Assembly: GCA_964486285.1 (NCBI GenBank)
Contig: CAZALH010000005.1
Coordinates: 1-61,623 of the forward strand
Direction: 5' to 3'
Source of the DNA: JAIDVZ01 sp964486285
GTDB taxonomy: Bacteria > Verrucomicrobiota > Verrucomicrobiia > Opitutales > JAIRKQ01
Length of the DNA: 61,623 bases
The notes under the pieces are model-generated. The model was not told the origin of the DNA, ran no database searches, and was given only the letters and a program-made list of their open reading frames with translations. Positions 7,903-17,198 of this stretch are shown one piece after another (positions within the stretch are counted from its first letter, which is position 1; every line of letters begins with the position of its first letter). A program made the translations under genes and the position numbers.

Positions 7903-10872
7903 GTGAGAAAATTTTTAAAATTTATACTAGTTTTGCTACTAATAGTTGTTTTGTGCATTTTTTTATGTTTTTGCCCAAGTATTCAAAAATTTGTAGCTAA
8001 AAAAGTATTATCGCAGTATTTTGATAGTGTAAATGTTGCAGAATTAAAGGTTGGGCTATGTGGAGTTAATGTCAATCAGTTTAGTGTACAACATAATGAT
8101 CTAACATTTAGATTTGATGATCTAAAAATTTCGTGGTCTCCGAAAGATTTATTCTTTTTCAAGACATTGAATATTACTAGTGGCACTATTTCTAATATTT
8201 CTGTTTCTTTGGAAAGTGAAGCGAAAGACCCTGTATATTATAATAGTAAAAATTGGCAGCCATTAGTGATTGATCGAGCTGTAATTGAAAAAAATTTGAA
8301 TGAAGTATTAGTGAAGTTAAATAAATCACGTGCCTTTTTAAAATTTCCGTTTTCTATAAAAACTTGTTGTATAAATGGTTCTTTCGATATATATGAAAAA
8401 ACTTTAGGTGAATTTTCTGCGAAGTTAACCAATTTTGATAAATCTAAGGTTGCAGATTTGAACTTTGATTTAACTTCTTCTTTTTCTCGTGGATTTGAAG
8501 GTGCATTTACTTTAAACACTATTGCTAAAATTTACAGAAATGCTGAAGGATATATATATCAAAGTGATATTCAATCATCAATTATTTCGAAAAACTTTGC
8601 TACAAATATTGAGCGTAATTTCAATTTACGTACGGGATTTACAAAAGATTGTAGTGAAATATATTTAAACTTTATTGACGAAAAAAATGCGCAGGAGATT
8701 TTAAATCTTTCTATTAAAAAGAAATCTGGAAGTGATGATAAAACTTTAGTTTTAAATCTTAAAATTGATAATGAAATTGCGGAGTACTTTATGTTTGGTA
8801 AAACCAGTAAAATTTGGACAGCTGAATTAAACGGTAAAGGAGAAAATTCTGGAGAAAATAACAACTGGGTATTTAAATCAAATTTAGATATTGGTTTTAC
8901 AGGTAGTATTTTATCCTCAACTTTCTCTAAATTAGATGATTTAATGAGATTACGTATAACCTCATCATTAAATTTTAGTAATAATTTTTTAACCATTACT
9001 TCATTTAGTGGGACCCTTAAGGATTCTAATCAAAAATTTATTGATACTTCATTTGAGTTACAGTCTTTATGTAAAATTGGGTATGATATTAATCATTTTT
9101 TAGAAAACTTATCAGATAATTTAAGTGGTGTACATCTTGATATAGATATTAATCATTTAGATTGCTCTTTATTGAATCTTGAAGAAAAAAATATTACTTT
9201 GACCGGGATAGGAGAAGGTAAGTTTAAGTGTTTTGTTAAAACTGAAGGTTTAGTATGTACTACTGATCAATCTAAATTCACATTGTCTGGAATAAATTTG
9301 CTATATAACAAACAAGAAATGTTAAAAAATTTAGATCTAGAAACAAATATTAATTTTCAATTAAAAGATAAAATTATTTTGAATATTTCTGAATTATCAT
9401 GCAAAAATTCAGGTGCAAAAACATTAGCAATTCAGGGCGATTCTCAAGTCTCTTTAGACAAAGATAAGTGTAGTTTATCAGGATATTTAGTGGTTGATAT
9501 TCCAGAATTGTTAAAGCAATCCCTCTTTAAGAATGACAAAAATGTAATTTCTGGCCTAGCTAGCTTAAGTTTTGATAATGATTTTGATTCGGATGGAATT
9601 TTTACTGGTAACGGGAGCTTAAAATTAAAGGCTGTTTCGTTTGAAAACCAACCCAACGCTTTAGACGGAGAATTTGCAATTCAATTAAAAAAGCTTAATG
9701 ATGATAAAGGAATAAGCTTTAACCTGGATAATAATTTACATTTTTTAGGTAAAACAGATTTGGAAATTAAAGGTGAACTGATTCAAAACTCAGATGATTC
9801 TTCAAGAAATTTGCAGACTTCATTGAAAGGTTCATCGCTATGTTTGTCTGATTTATTAGCTTTTGTAAACATATTTCAAATAAATACTTTTGAACATAAA
9901 CAGAGTATTAGAGAAAATTCTGTTGAAGATAATAAGCATCGTAAACAAAGTTTTATAGAAGAATTATGCACTGATATTTCCATAGAGATCGAAAATATGT
10001 ATTGGAAACAATTTTGTTGTTTATCAGATTTAACATGTAATCTTAAGTCTGTTGGTACGAATGTAAATGTTCCTAATTTTAAATGTTATATTTTTGATGC
10101 TCCATTTATGGGAAAATTTGCTTTGATCCACAAGAATAATAACTCCAATAAAGAAATTTATGGTATCAATACTAGTTTTTCCTTGTCGAACTTAAATATA
10201 AGCAAATGTGTACAGGCTTTAGGGTATGACGCTTCTACATTTACTGGAAATTTTAACTTAAATGGGAATTTTGAATCAGAAAAATACTCTTTGCAAGAAG
10301 CTTTAAGTGGATTACATGGAAGCGTACAGTTAAATAGTACTCCTGGAGAAATAAAGTTGGATACTTTTTTGAGTAGTACTCAGAAAGGTATTTTAGGAAT
10401 TGCTGGAATCACAACTAGCGTAATTGGCGGAAAATCGGCAGCTATTAACGATATAGTTGATTATTTTAGTAATTTATATTATGATTCCATTTCTGCTTCT
10501 TTAATAAGGGAGAAGGATGGTAGTTTTGTTTTAGACAATTTTGTTATTAAAAATAATGATATGAAGTTTTTATCACGAGGTAGAGTGTATTCCAATCCTG
10601 GACCGAATTTTAAGGATAGCAATATTAAATTTGAAACACAATTGATGTCTAAAGGAGCTTTGGCTGATATGTTGGGTAAATTGAATTTGCGATCTGAAAA
10701 TGTGGACTATTATGGATACTACGTTGGCCCGGAAATTACTATTAAAGGAACCGTTGGGCATCCTGACTTAAGTGAAATAAAAAACTTAATAAAACAAATA
10801 GGAACGTCGATATTTTATGATGATGAATCCTTAGTGAATCCTAAAAATATCTTTAAAATCTTTTCGAAGTGA
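7903..10872 (+). CDS. AsmA-like envelope protein
   Basis: This is a 989-residue protein with one N-terminal membrane helix (about 5-25) and a long, low-complexity beta-rich periplasmic body. That is the architecture of AsmA/YdbH/TamB-type bridge proteins thought to carry phospholipids between the membranes. The C-terminal third has typical AsmA features: LHGSVQLNSTPGEI, a hydrophobic GILGIAGITTSVIGG segment and repeated FVIKNNDMKF/GRVYSNPG strands. It starts with GTG one base after the tkt stop, with an AGGAG Shine-Dalgarno inside the tkt end, so translation is probably coupled. The family assignment rests on architecture, so the precise substrate is unknown. Confidence 0.75.
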   Translation: MRKFLKFILVLLLIVVLCIFLCFCPSIQKFVAKKVLSQYFDSVNVAELKVGLCGVNVNQFSVQHNDLTFRFDDLKISWSPKDLFFFKTLNITSGTISNISVSLESEAKDPVYYNSKNWQPLVIDRAVIEKNLNEVLVKLNKSRAFLKFPFSIKTCCINGSFDIYEKTLGEFSAKLTNFDKSKVADLNFDLTSSFSRGFEGAFTLNTIAKIYRNAEGYIYQSDIQSSIISKNFATNIERNFNLRTGFTKDCSEIYLNFIDEKNAQEILNLSIKKKSGSDDKTLVLNLKIDNEIAEYFMFGKTSKIWTAELNGKGENSGENNNWVFKSNLDIGFTGSILSSTFSKLDDLMRLRITSSLNFSNNFLTITSFSGTLKDSNQKFIDTSFELQSLCKIGYDINHFLENLSDNLSGVHLDIDINHLDCSLLNLEEKNITLTGIGEGKFKCFVKTEGLVCTTDQSKFTLSGINLLYNKQEMLKNLDLETNINFQLKDKIILNISELSCKNSGAKTLAIQGDSQVSLDKDKCSLSGYLVVDIPELLKQSLFKNDKNVISGLASLSFDNDFDSDGIFTGNGSLKLKAVSFENQPNALDGEFAIQLKKLNDDKGISFNLDNNLHFLGKTDLEIKGELIQNSDDSSRNLQTSLKGSSLCLSDLLAFVNIFQINTFEHKQSIRENSVEDNKHRKQSFIEELCTDISIEIENMYWKQFCCLSDLTCNLKSVGTNVNVPNFKCYIFDAPFMGKFALIHKNNNSNKEIYGINTSFSLSNLNISKCVQALGYDASTFTGNFNLNGNFESEKYSLQEALSGLHGSVQLNSTPGEIKLDTFLSSTQKGILGIAGITTSVIGGKSAAINDIVDYFSNLYYDSISASLIREKDGSFVLDNFVIKNNDMKFLSRGRVYSNPGPNFKDSNIKFETQLMSKGALADMLGKLNLRSENVDYYGYYVGPEITIKGTVGHPDLSEIKNLIKQIGTSIFYDDESLVNPKNIFKIFSK

Positions 10873-10922
10873 TGAATTTTTGTTGTATTTTATAAAATCT
10901 CATTTAATTTGCAGGTCGTAAT

Positions 10923-11093
10923 ATGCCAAGAGAATATATAATATTAGAGTGTACTGAAGCTAAGGCGGAAGGTAAACCAGCATCAAGATACATGTCTACA
11001 CGCAACAAAAAGGTGCAGACAGAACGTGTAGAGAAGATGAAGTATAATAAATTTCTCAGAAGACATACACTGCATCGTGAAATAAAGGGATAG
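10923..11093 (+). CDS. rpmG: 50S ribosomal protein bL33
   Basis: This is a 56-residue ribosomal protein of the large subunit. It begins MPREYIILECTEAK and ends FLRRHTLHREIKG, with the conserved SRYMSTRNKK segment between. It lacks the paired CxxC motifs of zinc-binding L33, so it is the zinc-independent form. The MPRE...ECTEA style is typical of PVC-group bL33 and is one reason for the phylum suggestion. It sits 50 bp after the AsmA-like gene and 16 bp before the desulfurase, possibly in one transcript. A partial SD (GCAGG) precedes the start. Confidence 0.93.
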   Translation: MPREYIILECTEAKAEGKPASRYMSTRNKKVQTERVEKMKYNKFLRRHTLHREIKG

Positions 11094-11109
11094 TTTTTTT
11101 ACTTGCAAT

Positions 11110-12327
11110 ATGTTTGATGTTTACGGGTTTCGTAAAGAATTCCCACTTTTAACAAACAAAGGTAGTTCGTTAGTTTACGTTGATAATGCTTCGACTACAC
11201 ATAAACCGAGCAGAGTAATTGAAAAAATTTCTGATTTTTATAAAAATCATTATGCTAATGTCGATTATAGCATGTATGATTTGTCTGAGTATGTCAGTAG
11301 TGCGTATAATGATGTGCGAAGGCTAGTTGCTAGTTTTTGCAATGTTGATGAAAAGGAAATAATTTTTACTTCTGGTGCAACAGAAGGAATGAATTTGCTA
11401 GCGAGTTCATATTCACAAGCCTTTTTATCAAAAAATGATGAAATAATAATAGGTTCTGCAGAGCATCATTCTTCTTGTTTACCTTGGATGCGGATTGCTA
11501 AATTAATTGGTGCAAAAATAAAATGGATACCATTAACGGGTAAGTATTTTGAGGTTGATATAGATAAATATAAGACTCTTTTTAATAAAAGTACTAAATT
11601 AGTCGTCATTCAACATAGTAGCAATGTATTAGGTAACATAAATGATATAAAATTATTGTCTAATATTGCTCATAATAATGGAGCGAATATTGTTGTTGAT
11701 GGGGCTGCTTCGCTGTTACATGGAAATTTAAATTTAAAAGAAATTGATTGCGATTTTTTTGTTACTTCTGGGCATAAATGTTTTGGTCCAAGTGGCAGTG
11801 GTTTTGTATTTGGTAAATATGATTTATTGAAAGAAATGCCGCCGTATAGAGTAGGGGGGAGGATGGTTGAACGTGTAAATTTTGATGATATTTCGTATAA
11901 GCTTCCTCCAGAACGATTTGAAGCAGGTAGTGCTAATATTGCTTCTATTATTGGTTTTGGAGAAACTATAAAATTTATACAAAGTGTAGATTGTTCAGCG
12001 ACTAAGAATTATTTTAGAAAATTAATAGAGTATACTCGTAACGAATTGCAACTTGTTCCTAATATTATACCTTTCGGATCTGGAAAGAATGGTGTGTTTT
12101 CTTTTAACATAAAAAATGTACATGCGCACGATATTGCAACGATTCTTGCAACAAAAGGTATTGCAATACGTGCTGGTAATCACTGTGCTCAACCGTTGAT
12201 GCGTATTTTGAAAACAGGTGGTACTGCACGAATTTCATTAGCTCCGTACAATACCAAAGAAGAAATAGATTTTATCGTAAAAAGTCTTCAATATTGCTGT
12301 AAATATTTTTTCAAACCATTAAGTTAA
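11110..12327 (+). CDS. sufS: SufS-type cysteine desulfurase, divergent
   Basis: This PLP enzyme releases sulfur from cysteine for Fe-S cluster assembly. Length (405) and fold match SufS. Visible: DNASTT at 25-30, SGATEG near 88-93, EHHS at 118-121, Asp197, the Schiff-base lysine in SGHKCFGPSG (Lys223), catalytic Cys359 in AGNHCAQPLM and Arg374 in GTARISLA. Unusual: the DGAQ motif reads DGAA (Ala200 in place of the Gln that contacts PLP), the NVHRGVH loop reads NVDYSMY, and RAGHHC reads RAGNHC. No suf or isc partner gene is adjacent. It is probably active, since the Lys, Cys and Arg are kept, but specificity may differ; a different sulfur-transfer role is possible. Confidence 0.82.
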   Translation: MFDVYGFRKEFPLLTNKGSSLVYVDNASTTHKPSRVIEKISDFYKNHYANVDYSMYDLSEYVSSAYNDVRRLVASFCNVDEKEIIFTSGATEGMNLLASSYSQAFLSKNDEIIIGSAEHHSSCLPWMRIAKLIGAKIKWIPLTGKYFEVDIDKYKTLFNKSTKLVVIQHSSNVLGNINDIKLLSNIAHNNGANIVVDGAASLLHGNLNLKEIDCDFFVTSGHKCFGPSGSGFVFGKYDLLKEMPPYRVGGRMVERVNFDDISYKLPPERFEAGSANIASIIGFGETIKFIQSVDCSATKNYFRKLIEYTRNELQLVPNIIPFGSGKNGVFSFNIKNVHAHDIATILATKGIAIRAGNHCAQPLMRILKTGGTARISLAPYNTKEEIDFIVKSLQYCCKYFFKPLS

Positions 12328-12358
12328 AATTTTTTAAAATATTTTTTTTAAAAACTAT

Positions 12359-13222
12359 TTAAATAATTAGAGCTTTAGTAATTTTTACGTTTAAAATATA
12401 CTTTTTTATGAAAGTTAGTAATTTTTCAACAGAGCCAAATTGCTTTTCTATAGCTTCAGATGTATGAAATTCGGCTCGTAAATTTTCGCATCTGTTCAAA
12501 ATTTCTGGATTAGTATTATATAGGATTTCGTATTCTGATCCTTCGCAGTCCATTTTCAATAATTTGCAGTGATTGATATTATACTTTTTAAATATATCTT
12601 CTAATGTTATAGAAGGCACACTAACATTTGTATCGTTTTTTATACTTCTATCAGCGCCAACTTCTGTAATACAGGAACCACCTGGATTTTCTACATCGAC
12701 CATTAAATCTACATTCCTACCATCTTTAGTCACTGCACAATGCTCAACAGTAATAGTTCCTTCAGGGATATTATTTAATTTAATATTTTTTATGAAATTA
12801 TTGTAATTTGCTTGTACAGGTTCAAATGCGTATATTTTTAAGAATGGAAATTTTTTGGCTAAATAAATTGAAATCATTCCAATATTTCCACCAATATCAA
12901 TTACAATATCCCCCTCTTTAAAATCGATGTTATCGAAATCATATGGAGTTTTGCCGATTTCACGAGACACAGAATCGACGACCCATGAGGTTATAAGATC
13001 GCTAAATTTAAAAGTGATTCCATCGATTTTTACATTAAAAATAGTTGATTCATTAGAAAACTTCGCTTTTATAAAGTTTTTTATATACAAGACTTCATTG
13101 GAAATTTCCTTGGTGGAAAGTACTTTTGAACATTTCCATTTCTTATGATTGCAATAAAAAGATACGGATACAGCGATTAACGATACAGTTAATAAGAGTA
13201 TTAAAAACTTGCATTTTTTCAT
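12359..13222 (-). CDS. FkbM-family methyltransferase, membrane-anchored
   Basis: The protein has 287 residues. An N-terminal hydrophobic segment (about 6-24) is a signal anchor or signal peptide. The rest is an FkbM-type SAM-dependent methyltransferase: GDIVIDIGGNIGMISIYLAKK (motif I, near 104-124), a VYAFEP-like IYAFEPVQANYNNF, and the C-terminal TLEDIFKKYNINHCKLLKMDCEGSE signature. FkbM enzymes methylate sugar or polyketide hydroxyls. The target here is unknown, and no glycosyltransferase is adjacent. A membrane anchor on FkbM is uncommon and suggests an envelope substrate. It follows the ppdK terminator, so it probably has its own promoter. Confidence 0.82.
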   Translation of the reverse strand: MKKCKFLILLLTVSLIAVSVSFYCNHKKWKCSKVLSTKEISNEVLYIKNFIKAKFSNESTIFNVKIDGITFKFSDLITSWVVDSVSREIGKTPYDFDNIDFKEGDIVIDIGGNIGMISIYLAKKFPFLKIYAFEPVQANYNNFIKNIKLNNIPEGTITVEHCAVTKDGRNVDLMVDVENPGGSCITEVGADRSIKNDTNVSVPSITLEDIFKKYNINHCKLLKMDCEGSEYEILYNTNPEILNRCENLRAEFHTSEAIEKQFGSVEKLLTFIKKYILNVKITKALII

Positions 13223-13278
13223 ATATGTACTGGAGGCTACTTTCCTTCAAATTAATGTAAACGATTTTTTTTACAAAA

Positions 13279-13308
13279 AATGATGAAAAGTATAACCTTT
13301 TCATCATT
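13279..13308 (-). terminator. Rho-independent terminator after ppdK
   Basis: A perfect 12-bp stem (13279-13290 with 13297-13308) and a 6-nt loop are followed on the minus strand by TTTTTTG. It lies 29 bp past the ppdK stop and before the FkbM gene, so it ends the ppdK transcript. Confidence 0.85.
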
Positions 13309-13336
13309 AACATACTTCATTTCAATTTTTAGAAAT

Positions 13337-16033
13337 TTATTTATCCATTAATGCTGCCTGTGCTGCAGCGAGACGAGCAATGGGCAAGCGATTTGGGGAA
13401 CAACTGACGTAAGTCAATCCGTACTTATGACACAGTTTTATTGATTCAGGATCTCCACCATGTTCACCACAAATGCCTAATTTTATATTTTCTCGAACTG
13501 ATTTTCCTTTGTCACAGGCCATTTTTATTAATTTTCCTACGCCGTCAGGGTCAATAGATGCAAACGGATTAGTTTTTAAGATTTCTAACTCAAAATATTT
13601 GGGTAAAAAACTATTAGCGTCATCTCTACTCATCCCTAAACAAGTTTGGGTCAAATCATTTGTACCAAAGCTAAAAAATTGTGCTTCTTGAGCAATTTCA
13701 TCAGCACATAAACAGGCACGTGGTAATTCAATCATTGTACCAACTTTATATTTTATTTGAACACCACTTAATTGTATTATTTCTTTCGCAACAGCATGTA
13801 TAATGTCAGTTTGATTTTTTAATTCCTTTAGGGAAACTGTTAAAGGTACCATAATTTCAACATCTACTTGTGTGCCTGAACGTATGATATTTGCTGCCGC
13901 TTTAAATATTGCTCTAGCCTGCATACGTGTTATTTCAGGGTAAGTTATTCCTAAACGGCAACCACGATGACCAAGCATAGGATTTGCTTCTTTTAAGGAG
14001 GCTATTCGTAGTTTCATTTTTTCAGAAGAAATATTTAATTGCTTAGATAAAGCATTAATAATATTGTCTTCATTTGGTAAAAACTCATGTAATGGTGGAT
14101 CTAATAAACGTATAGTCACGGGGAATCCACGCATTTCACGAAATAACCCTTCAAAGTCTCCTTGTTGTAAAGGTTCCAGTTTTGATAGTGCACTTTCACG
14201 TTCTTCAGTAGTGTCAGCTAATATCATCTCTCGCATGTAATTAATCCTATCTTCTTCAAAGAACATATGTTCTGTACGACATAACCCGACTCCTTCTGCA
14301 CCTAATTGAAATGCTAATTTAGCTTGTTTTGGACTGTCTGCATTGGTACGAATACCGAGTGTACGATATTCATCGGCCCATGACATTATGGTGTTAAATA
14401 GCATGTATGTGTAACTATCATTTGGATTTAATGTTCCCTGCAAAACTTGTGTAACTTCGGAAGGGGCAGTTTTCACTTTCCCTACGAAGATTTCGCCAGT
14501 TGTTCCATCAATAGATATTGGGTCTCCCTCATTTATTATAATATCATCAACGGTTATTGTTTTGTTAGTATAACTAATTCCGAGCTTACCAGCACCACAG
14601 ACACAAACTTTTCCCATTTGACGTGCAACAAGAGCAGCATGAGAACTTACTCCACCGTGACTTGTTAGAATTCCTTCAGCTGCAAGCATTCCACGAATAT
14701 CTTCAGGAGAAGTTTCAATTCTACAAAGAATAACTTTTTCTCCCTTTGCATGCATTTCCTCTGCCATTTTCGCTGAAAAACACACATTGCCTGAAGCAGC
14801 ACCTGGACCGGCTGGTAAACCAGAAGCAATACTTAATATCTTCTTTTTATCTTCACTATCAAATATTGGGACCAATAGTGAATCAATAGATCCTGCAGGA
14901 ATTCTCTTAACGGCAGTTTTTTTGTCAATTAAACCTTCTTTTACCATTTCTACAGCTATTCGAACGGCGGCTAGACCAGTACGCTTTCCATTTCTAGTTT
15001 GTAGCATGTATAATTTGTTGTTTTCAACCGTGAATTCAAAATCTTGCATATCATTAAAATGCGATTCAAGAGTTTGGCAAACCTGATTTAGTTGCTCAAA
15101 TACCAATGGCATGTCAGTATTTAATTTCGAAATTTCTTTAGGTGTACGTATACCGGCAACTACATCTTCTCCTTGGGCATTAATCAAATATTCTCCATAA
15201 AATACTTTTTCTCCAGTAGCTGGATTACGTGTAAACGCTACACCAGTAGCAGAAGTATCACCCATATTACCAAAAACCATGCACTGCACGTTAACAGCAG
15301 TTCCCCATTCACCTGGTATGTTATATTTCTTTCTGTAAATTATCGCTCGTTCATTATTCCATGATTCAAAAACCGCGCAAATCGCACCGTAAAGTTGTTC
15401 AAATACATCTTGAGGAAATTCTTTTGAAGAACTATTATATATAATATTTTTATACTCTTTAATAAGCGTTTTTAAGTCGTCAGCTGACAGTTGAGTATCT
15501 TCTGTAACTCCGGCTTGTTTTTTAATCAAACTTAACGCATTTTCAAACGGATCAATAGAATGTTCATCTTTGGCTTTTATGCCCAACACAACATCTCCGT
15601 ACATTTGAATAAACCTCCGATAACAGTCATAAGCGAAGCGAGGATTCCCAGTTCTTTTTGCATGTCCTTCAACTGTTTCATCGTTTAATCCTAGATTTAA
15701 GATTGTATCCATCATCCCTGGCATTGATTCACGTGCACCAGATCGTACAGAAAATAATAATGGATTATTTGTATCTCCAAATAATTTATTTTGCTGTTTT
15801 TCAAGTCGTTTAACGGCTTGCTTGACTTCTTCCCAGACGTTCTCTGGAAGAGAATTATTGTTAGTGTAATATTTATTACATACCTCTGTCGTGATTGTAA
15901 ATCCTGGGGGCACTGGTAGCCCAATTCTTGCCATTTCTGCTAAATTTGCTCCTTTCCCCCCAAGTAGAGCACGCATAGAAGCATCACCTTCTGTGATTTG
16001 TCCAAATTCGTAAATATTTTTTGAATTCTCCAT
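13337..16033 (-). CDS. ppdK: Pyruvate phosphate dikinase
   Basis: PPDK interconverts pyruvate, ATP and phosphate with PEP, AMP and pyrophosphate. The 898-residue length is standard. In order: the ATP-grasp nucleotide-binding domain (LGGKGANLAEMA near the N-terminus; SVRSGARESMPGMMDT), the phosphohistidine domain with THGG-like TSHGGVSSHAALVAR (the His in SSHAA is the phosphoacceptor), and the TIM-barrel PEP/pyruvate domain (GLCRTEHMFF, GHRGCRLG, SFGTNDLTQ, CGEHGGDP with the catalytic Cys). Together with pyruvate:ferredoxin oxidoreductase in this window it suggests pyrophosphate-conserving glycolysis or gluconeogenesis. The gene is monocistronic, with a terminator downstream and mraY divergent upstream. 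Confidence 0.97.
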   Translation of the reverse strand: MENSKNIYEFGQITEGDASMRALLGGKGANLAEMARIGLPVPPGFTITTEVCNKYYTNNNSLPENVWEEVKQAVKRLEKQQNKLFGDTNNPLLFSVRSGARESMPGMMDTILNLGLNDETVEGHAKRTGNPRFAYDCYRRFIQMYGDVVLGIKAKDEHSIDPFENALSLIKKQAGVTEDTQLSADDLKTLIKEYKNIIYNSSSKEFPQDVFEQLYGAICAVFESWNNERAIIYRKKYNIPGEWGTAVNVQCMVFGNMGDTSATGVAFTRNPATGEKVFYGEYLINAQGEDVVAGIRTPKEISKLNTDMPLVFEQLNQVCQTLESHFNDMQDFEFTVENNKLYMLQTRNGKRTGLAAVRIAVEMVKEGLIDKKTAVKRIPAGSIDSLLVPIFDSEDKKKILSIASGLPAGPGAASGNVCFSAKMAEEMHAKGEKVILCRIETSPEDIRGMLAAEGILTSHGGVSSHAALVARQMGKVCVCGAGKLGISYTNKTITVDDIIINEGDPISIDGTTGEIFVGKVKTAPSEVTQVLQGTLNPNDSYTYMLFNTIMSWADEYRTLGIRTNADSPKQAKLAFQLGAEGVGLCRTEHMFFEEDRINYMREMILADTTEERESALSKLEPLQQGDFEGLFREMRGFPVTIRLLDPPLHEFLPNEDNIINALSKQLNISSEKMKLRIASLKEANPMLGHRGCRLGITYPEITRMQARAIFKAAANIIRSGTQVDVEIMVPLTVSLKELKNQTDIIHAVAKEIIQLSGVQIKYKVGTMIELPRACLCADEIAQEAQFFSFGTNDLTQTCLGMSRDDANSFLPKYFELEILKTNPFASIDPDGVGKLIKMACDKGKSVRENIKLGICGEHGGDPESIKLCHKYGLTYVSCSPNRLPIARLAAAQAALMDK

Positions 16034-16075
16034 AAATTACTTAAAAGATCATTAAATTTTTAACATTGTCAAATT

Positions 16076-16081
16076 ATTATA
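16076..16081 (-). promoter_or_regulatory. Probable -10 box for ppdK
   Basis: A perfect TATAAT lies on the minus strand 42 bp before the ppdK ATG. The corresponding -35 is poor, so the assignment is tentative. Confidence 0.35.
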
Positions 16082-16130
16082 CAGATTTTATGTTGACATA
16101 AAATTTCGAGTTTTTTTTGGCTAAAATTTT

Positions 16131-17198
16131 ATGATATGTTGGTTGTATAATTTCGAAGAAAATGTTATTCGATGTTCATTAGGTTTTCTTATTTCTGTAG
16201 TATGTAGTTTTTTTATCTTTCCAAAAATTTTATGCTTTTTTCAAAAAAAACGAATTGAGCAAGTTGAGCGTGATGAGTCTATTATTAAAGATTTAGCAAA
16301 ACTACATAATTCTAAAATTGGTACTCCCACATTTGGGGGAATTTTAATATTATTATCCGTGGTTTTACCAATTTTACTCTTTGTGAAATTCAACTTTTAT
16401 ACAGTAATTGCGTTAGTTGTTTCACTGTTATTTGGGTTACTTGGGTTTGTTGATGACTGGTTAAAGCTTTCTAAAAAAAATATTCAGGGTATAAGAGGAA
16501 AATATAAGTTAATAATAGAAGGAATCCTGACTTTAGCTTTGTTAGTGGCAATGTACTGTAAATACTCTAATAAATTACTTTTAATGTTGTCACCTATATT
16601 AAATATTTCACATATTACTTATCTAAGTTTATTTCTGTTATGGGTGTTTATGTTTTTTGTGCTAACTGGTACTAGTAATGCTGTTAATTTAACTGATGGT
16701 TTAGATGGATTAGCCTCTGTGGCATTAATGCCAAATTTTTTATTTTTCTTAATATTGGCCTTAATATCAAGTTCAGAATGTTTAGCATTAATTTTTAATG
16801 TTCATTATTTACCTGGAATTAACGAATTAGCAGTTTTGTTTTCGTGTTTTATTGGAGGATTGGCAGGTTTTTTATGGTATAATTCTTATCCTGCAAATAT
16901 AATAATGGGAGATACTGGTTCTTTAATGCTTGGTAGTTTATTAGGAGTAGGGGCATTATTATTAATGAAACCATTTTTTTTAATAATTACTGGACTAGTG
17001 TTCGTTATAGAAGCATTATCAGATATTTTGCAGGTTGGATCATTTAAATTCCGTCATGGGAAGCGAATATTTTTAATGGCGCCAATACATCATCATTTTG
17101 AATTGTTAGGAATAAGTGAACAAAAGATAGTAACGCGTACAAGACTTATTTCAATTTGTATGTTTGTAGTAGCTATTTTAATCCTGATAGTATGCTAA
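16131..17198 (+). CDS. mraY: Phospho-MurNAc-pentapeptide transferase
   Basis: MraY makes lipid I from UDP-MurNAc-pentapeptide and undecaprenyl phosphate at the inner face of the membrane. The protein is 355 residues with about ten membrane helices. Diagnostic sites: KIGTPTFGGI, the Asp pair in GFVDDWLK, NAVNLTDGLDGLA, MGDTGSLMLG and MAPIHHHFE. It opens the wall operon here. The usual upstream neighbours murE and murF are absent, and ppdK lies divergently. It overlaps murD by 7 bases (ATGCTAA). No clear SD precedes the start. A TTGACA at 16093-16098 is present, but the only AT-rich -10 candidate is too far away to be convincing. Confidence 0.96.
   Translation: MICWLYNFEENVIRCSLGFLISVVCSFFIFPKILCFFQKKRIEQVERDESIIKDLAKLHNSKIGTPTFGGILILLSVVLPILLFVKFNFYTVIALVVSLLFGLLGFVDDWLKLSKKNIQGIRGKYKLIIEGILTLALLVAMYCKYSNKLLLMLSPILNISHITYLSLFLLWVFMFFVLTGTSNAVNLTDGLDGLASVALMPNFLFFLILALISSSECLALIFNVHYLPGINELAVLFSCFIGGLAGFLWYNSYPANIIMGDTGSLMLGSLLGVGALLLMKPFFLIITGLVFVIEALSDILQVGSFKFRHGKRIFLMAPIHHHFELLGISEQKIVTRTRLISICMFVVAILILIVC

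Noticed and set aside
16093..16125. TTGACA and TAAAAT before mraY as a promoter
   Set aside because: The spacing would be 23 bp, too long for a sigma-70 promoter; no better -10 was found.
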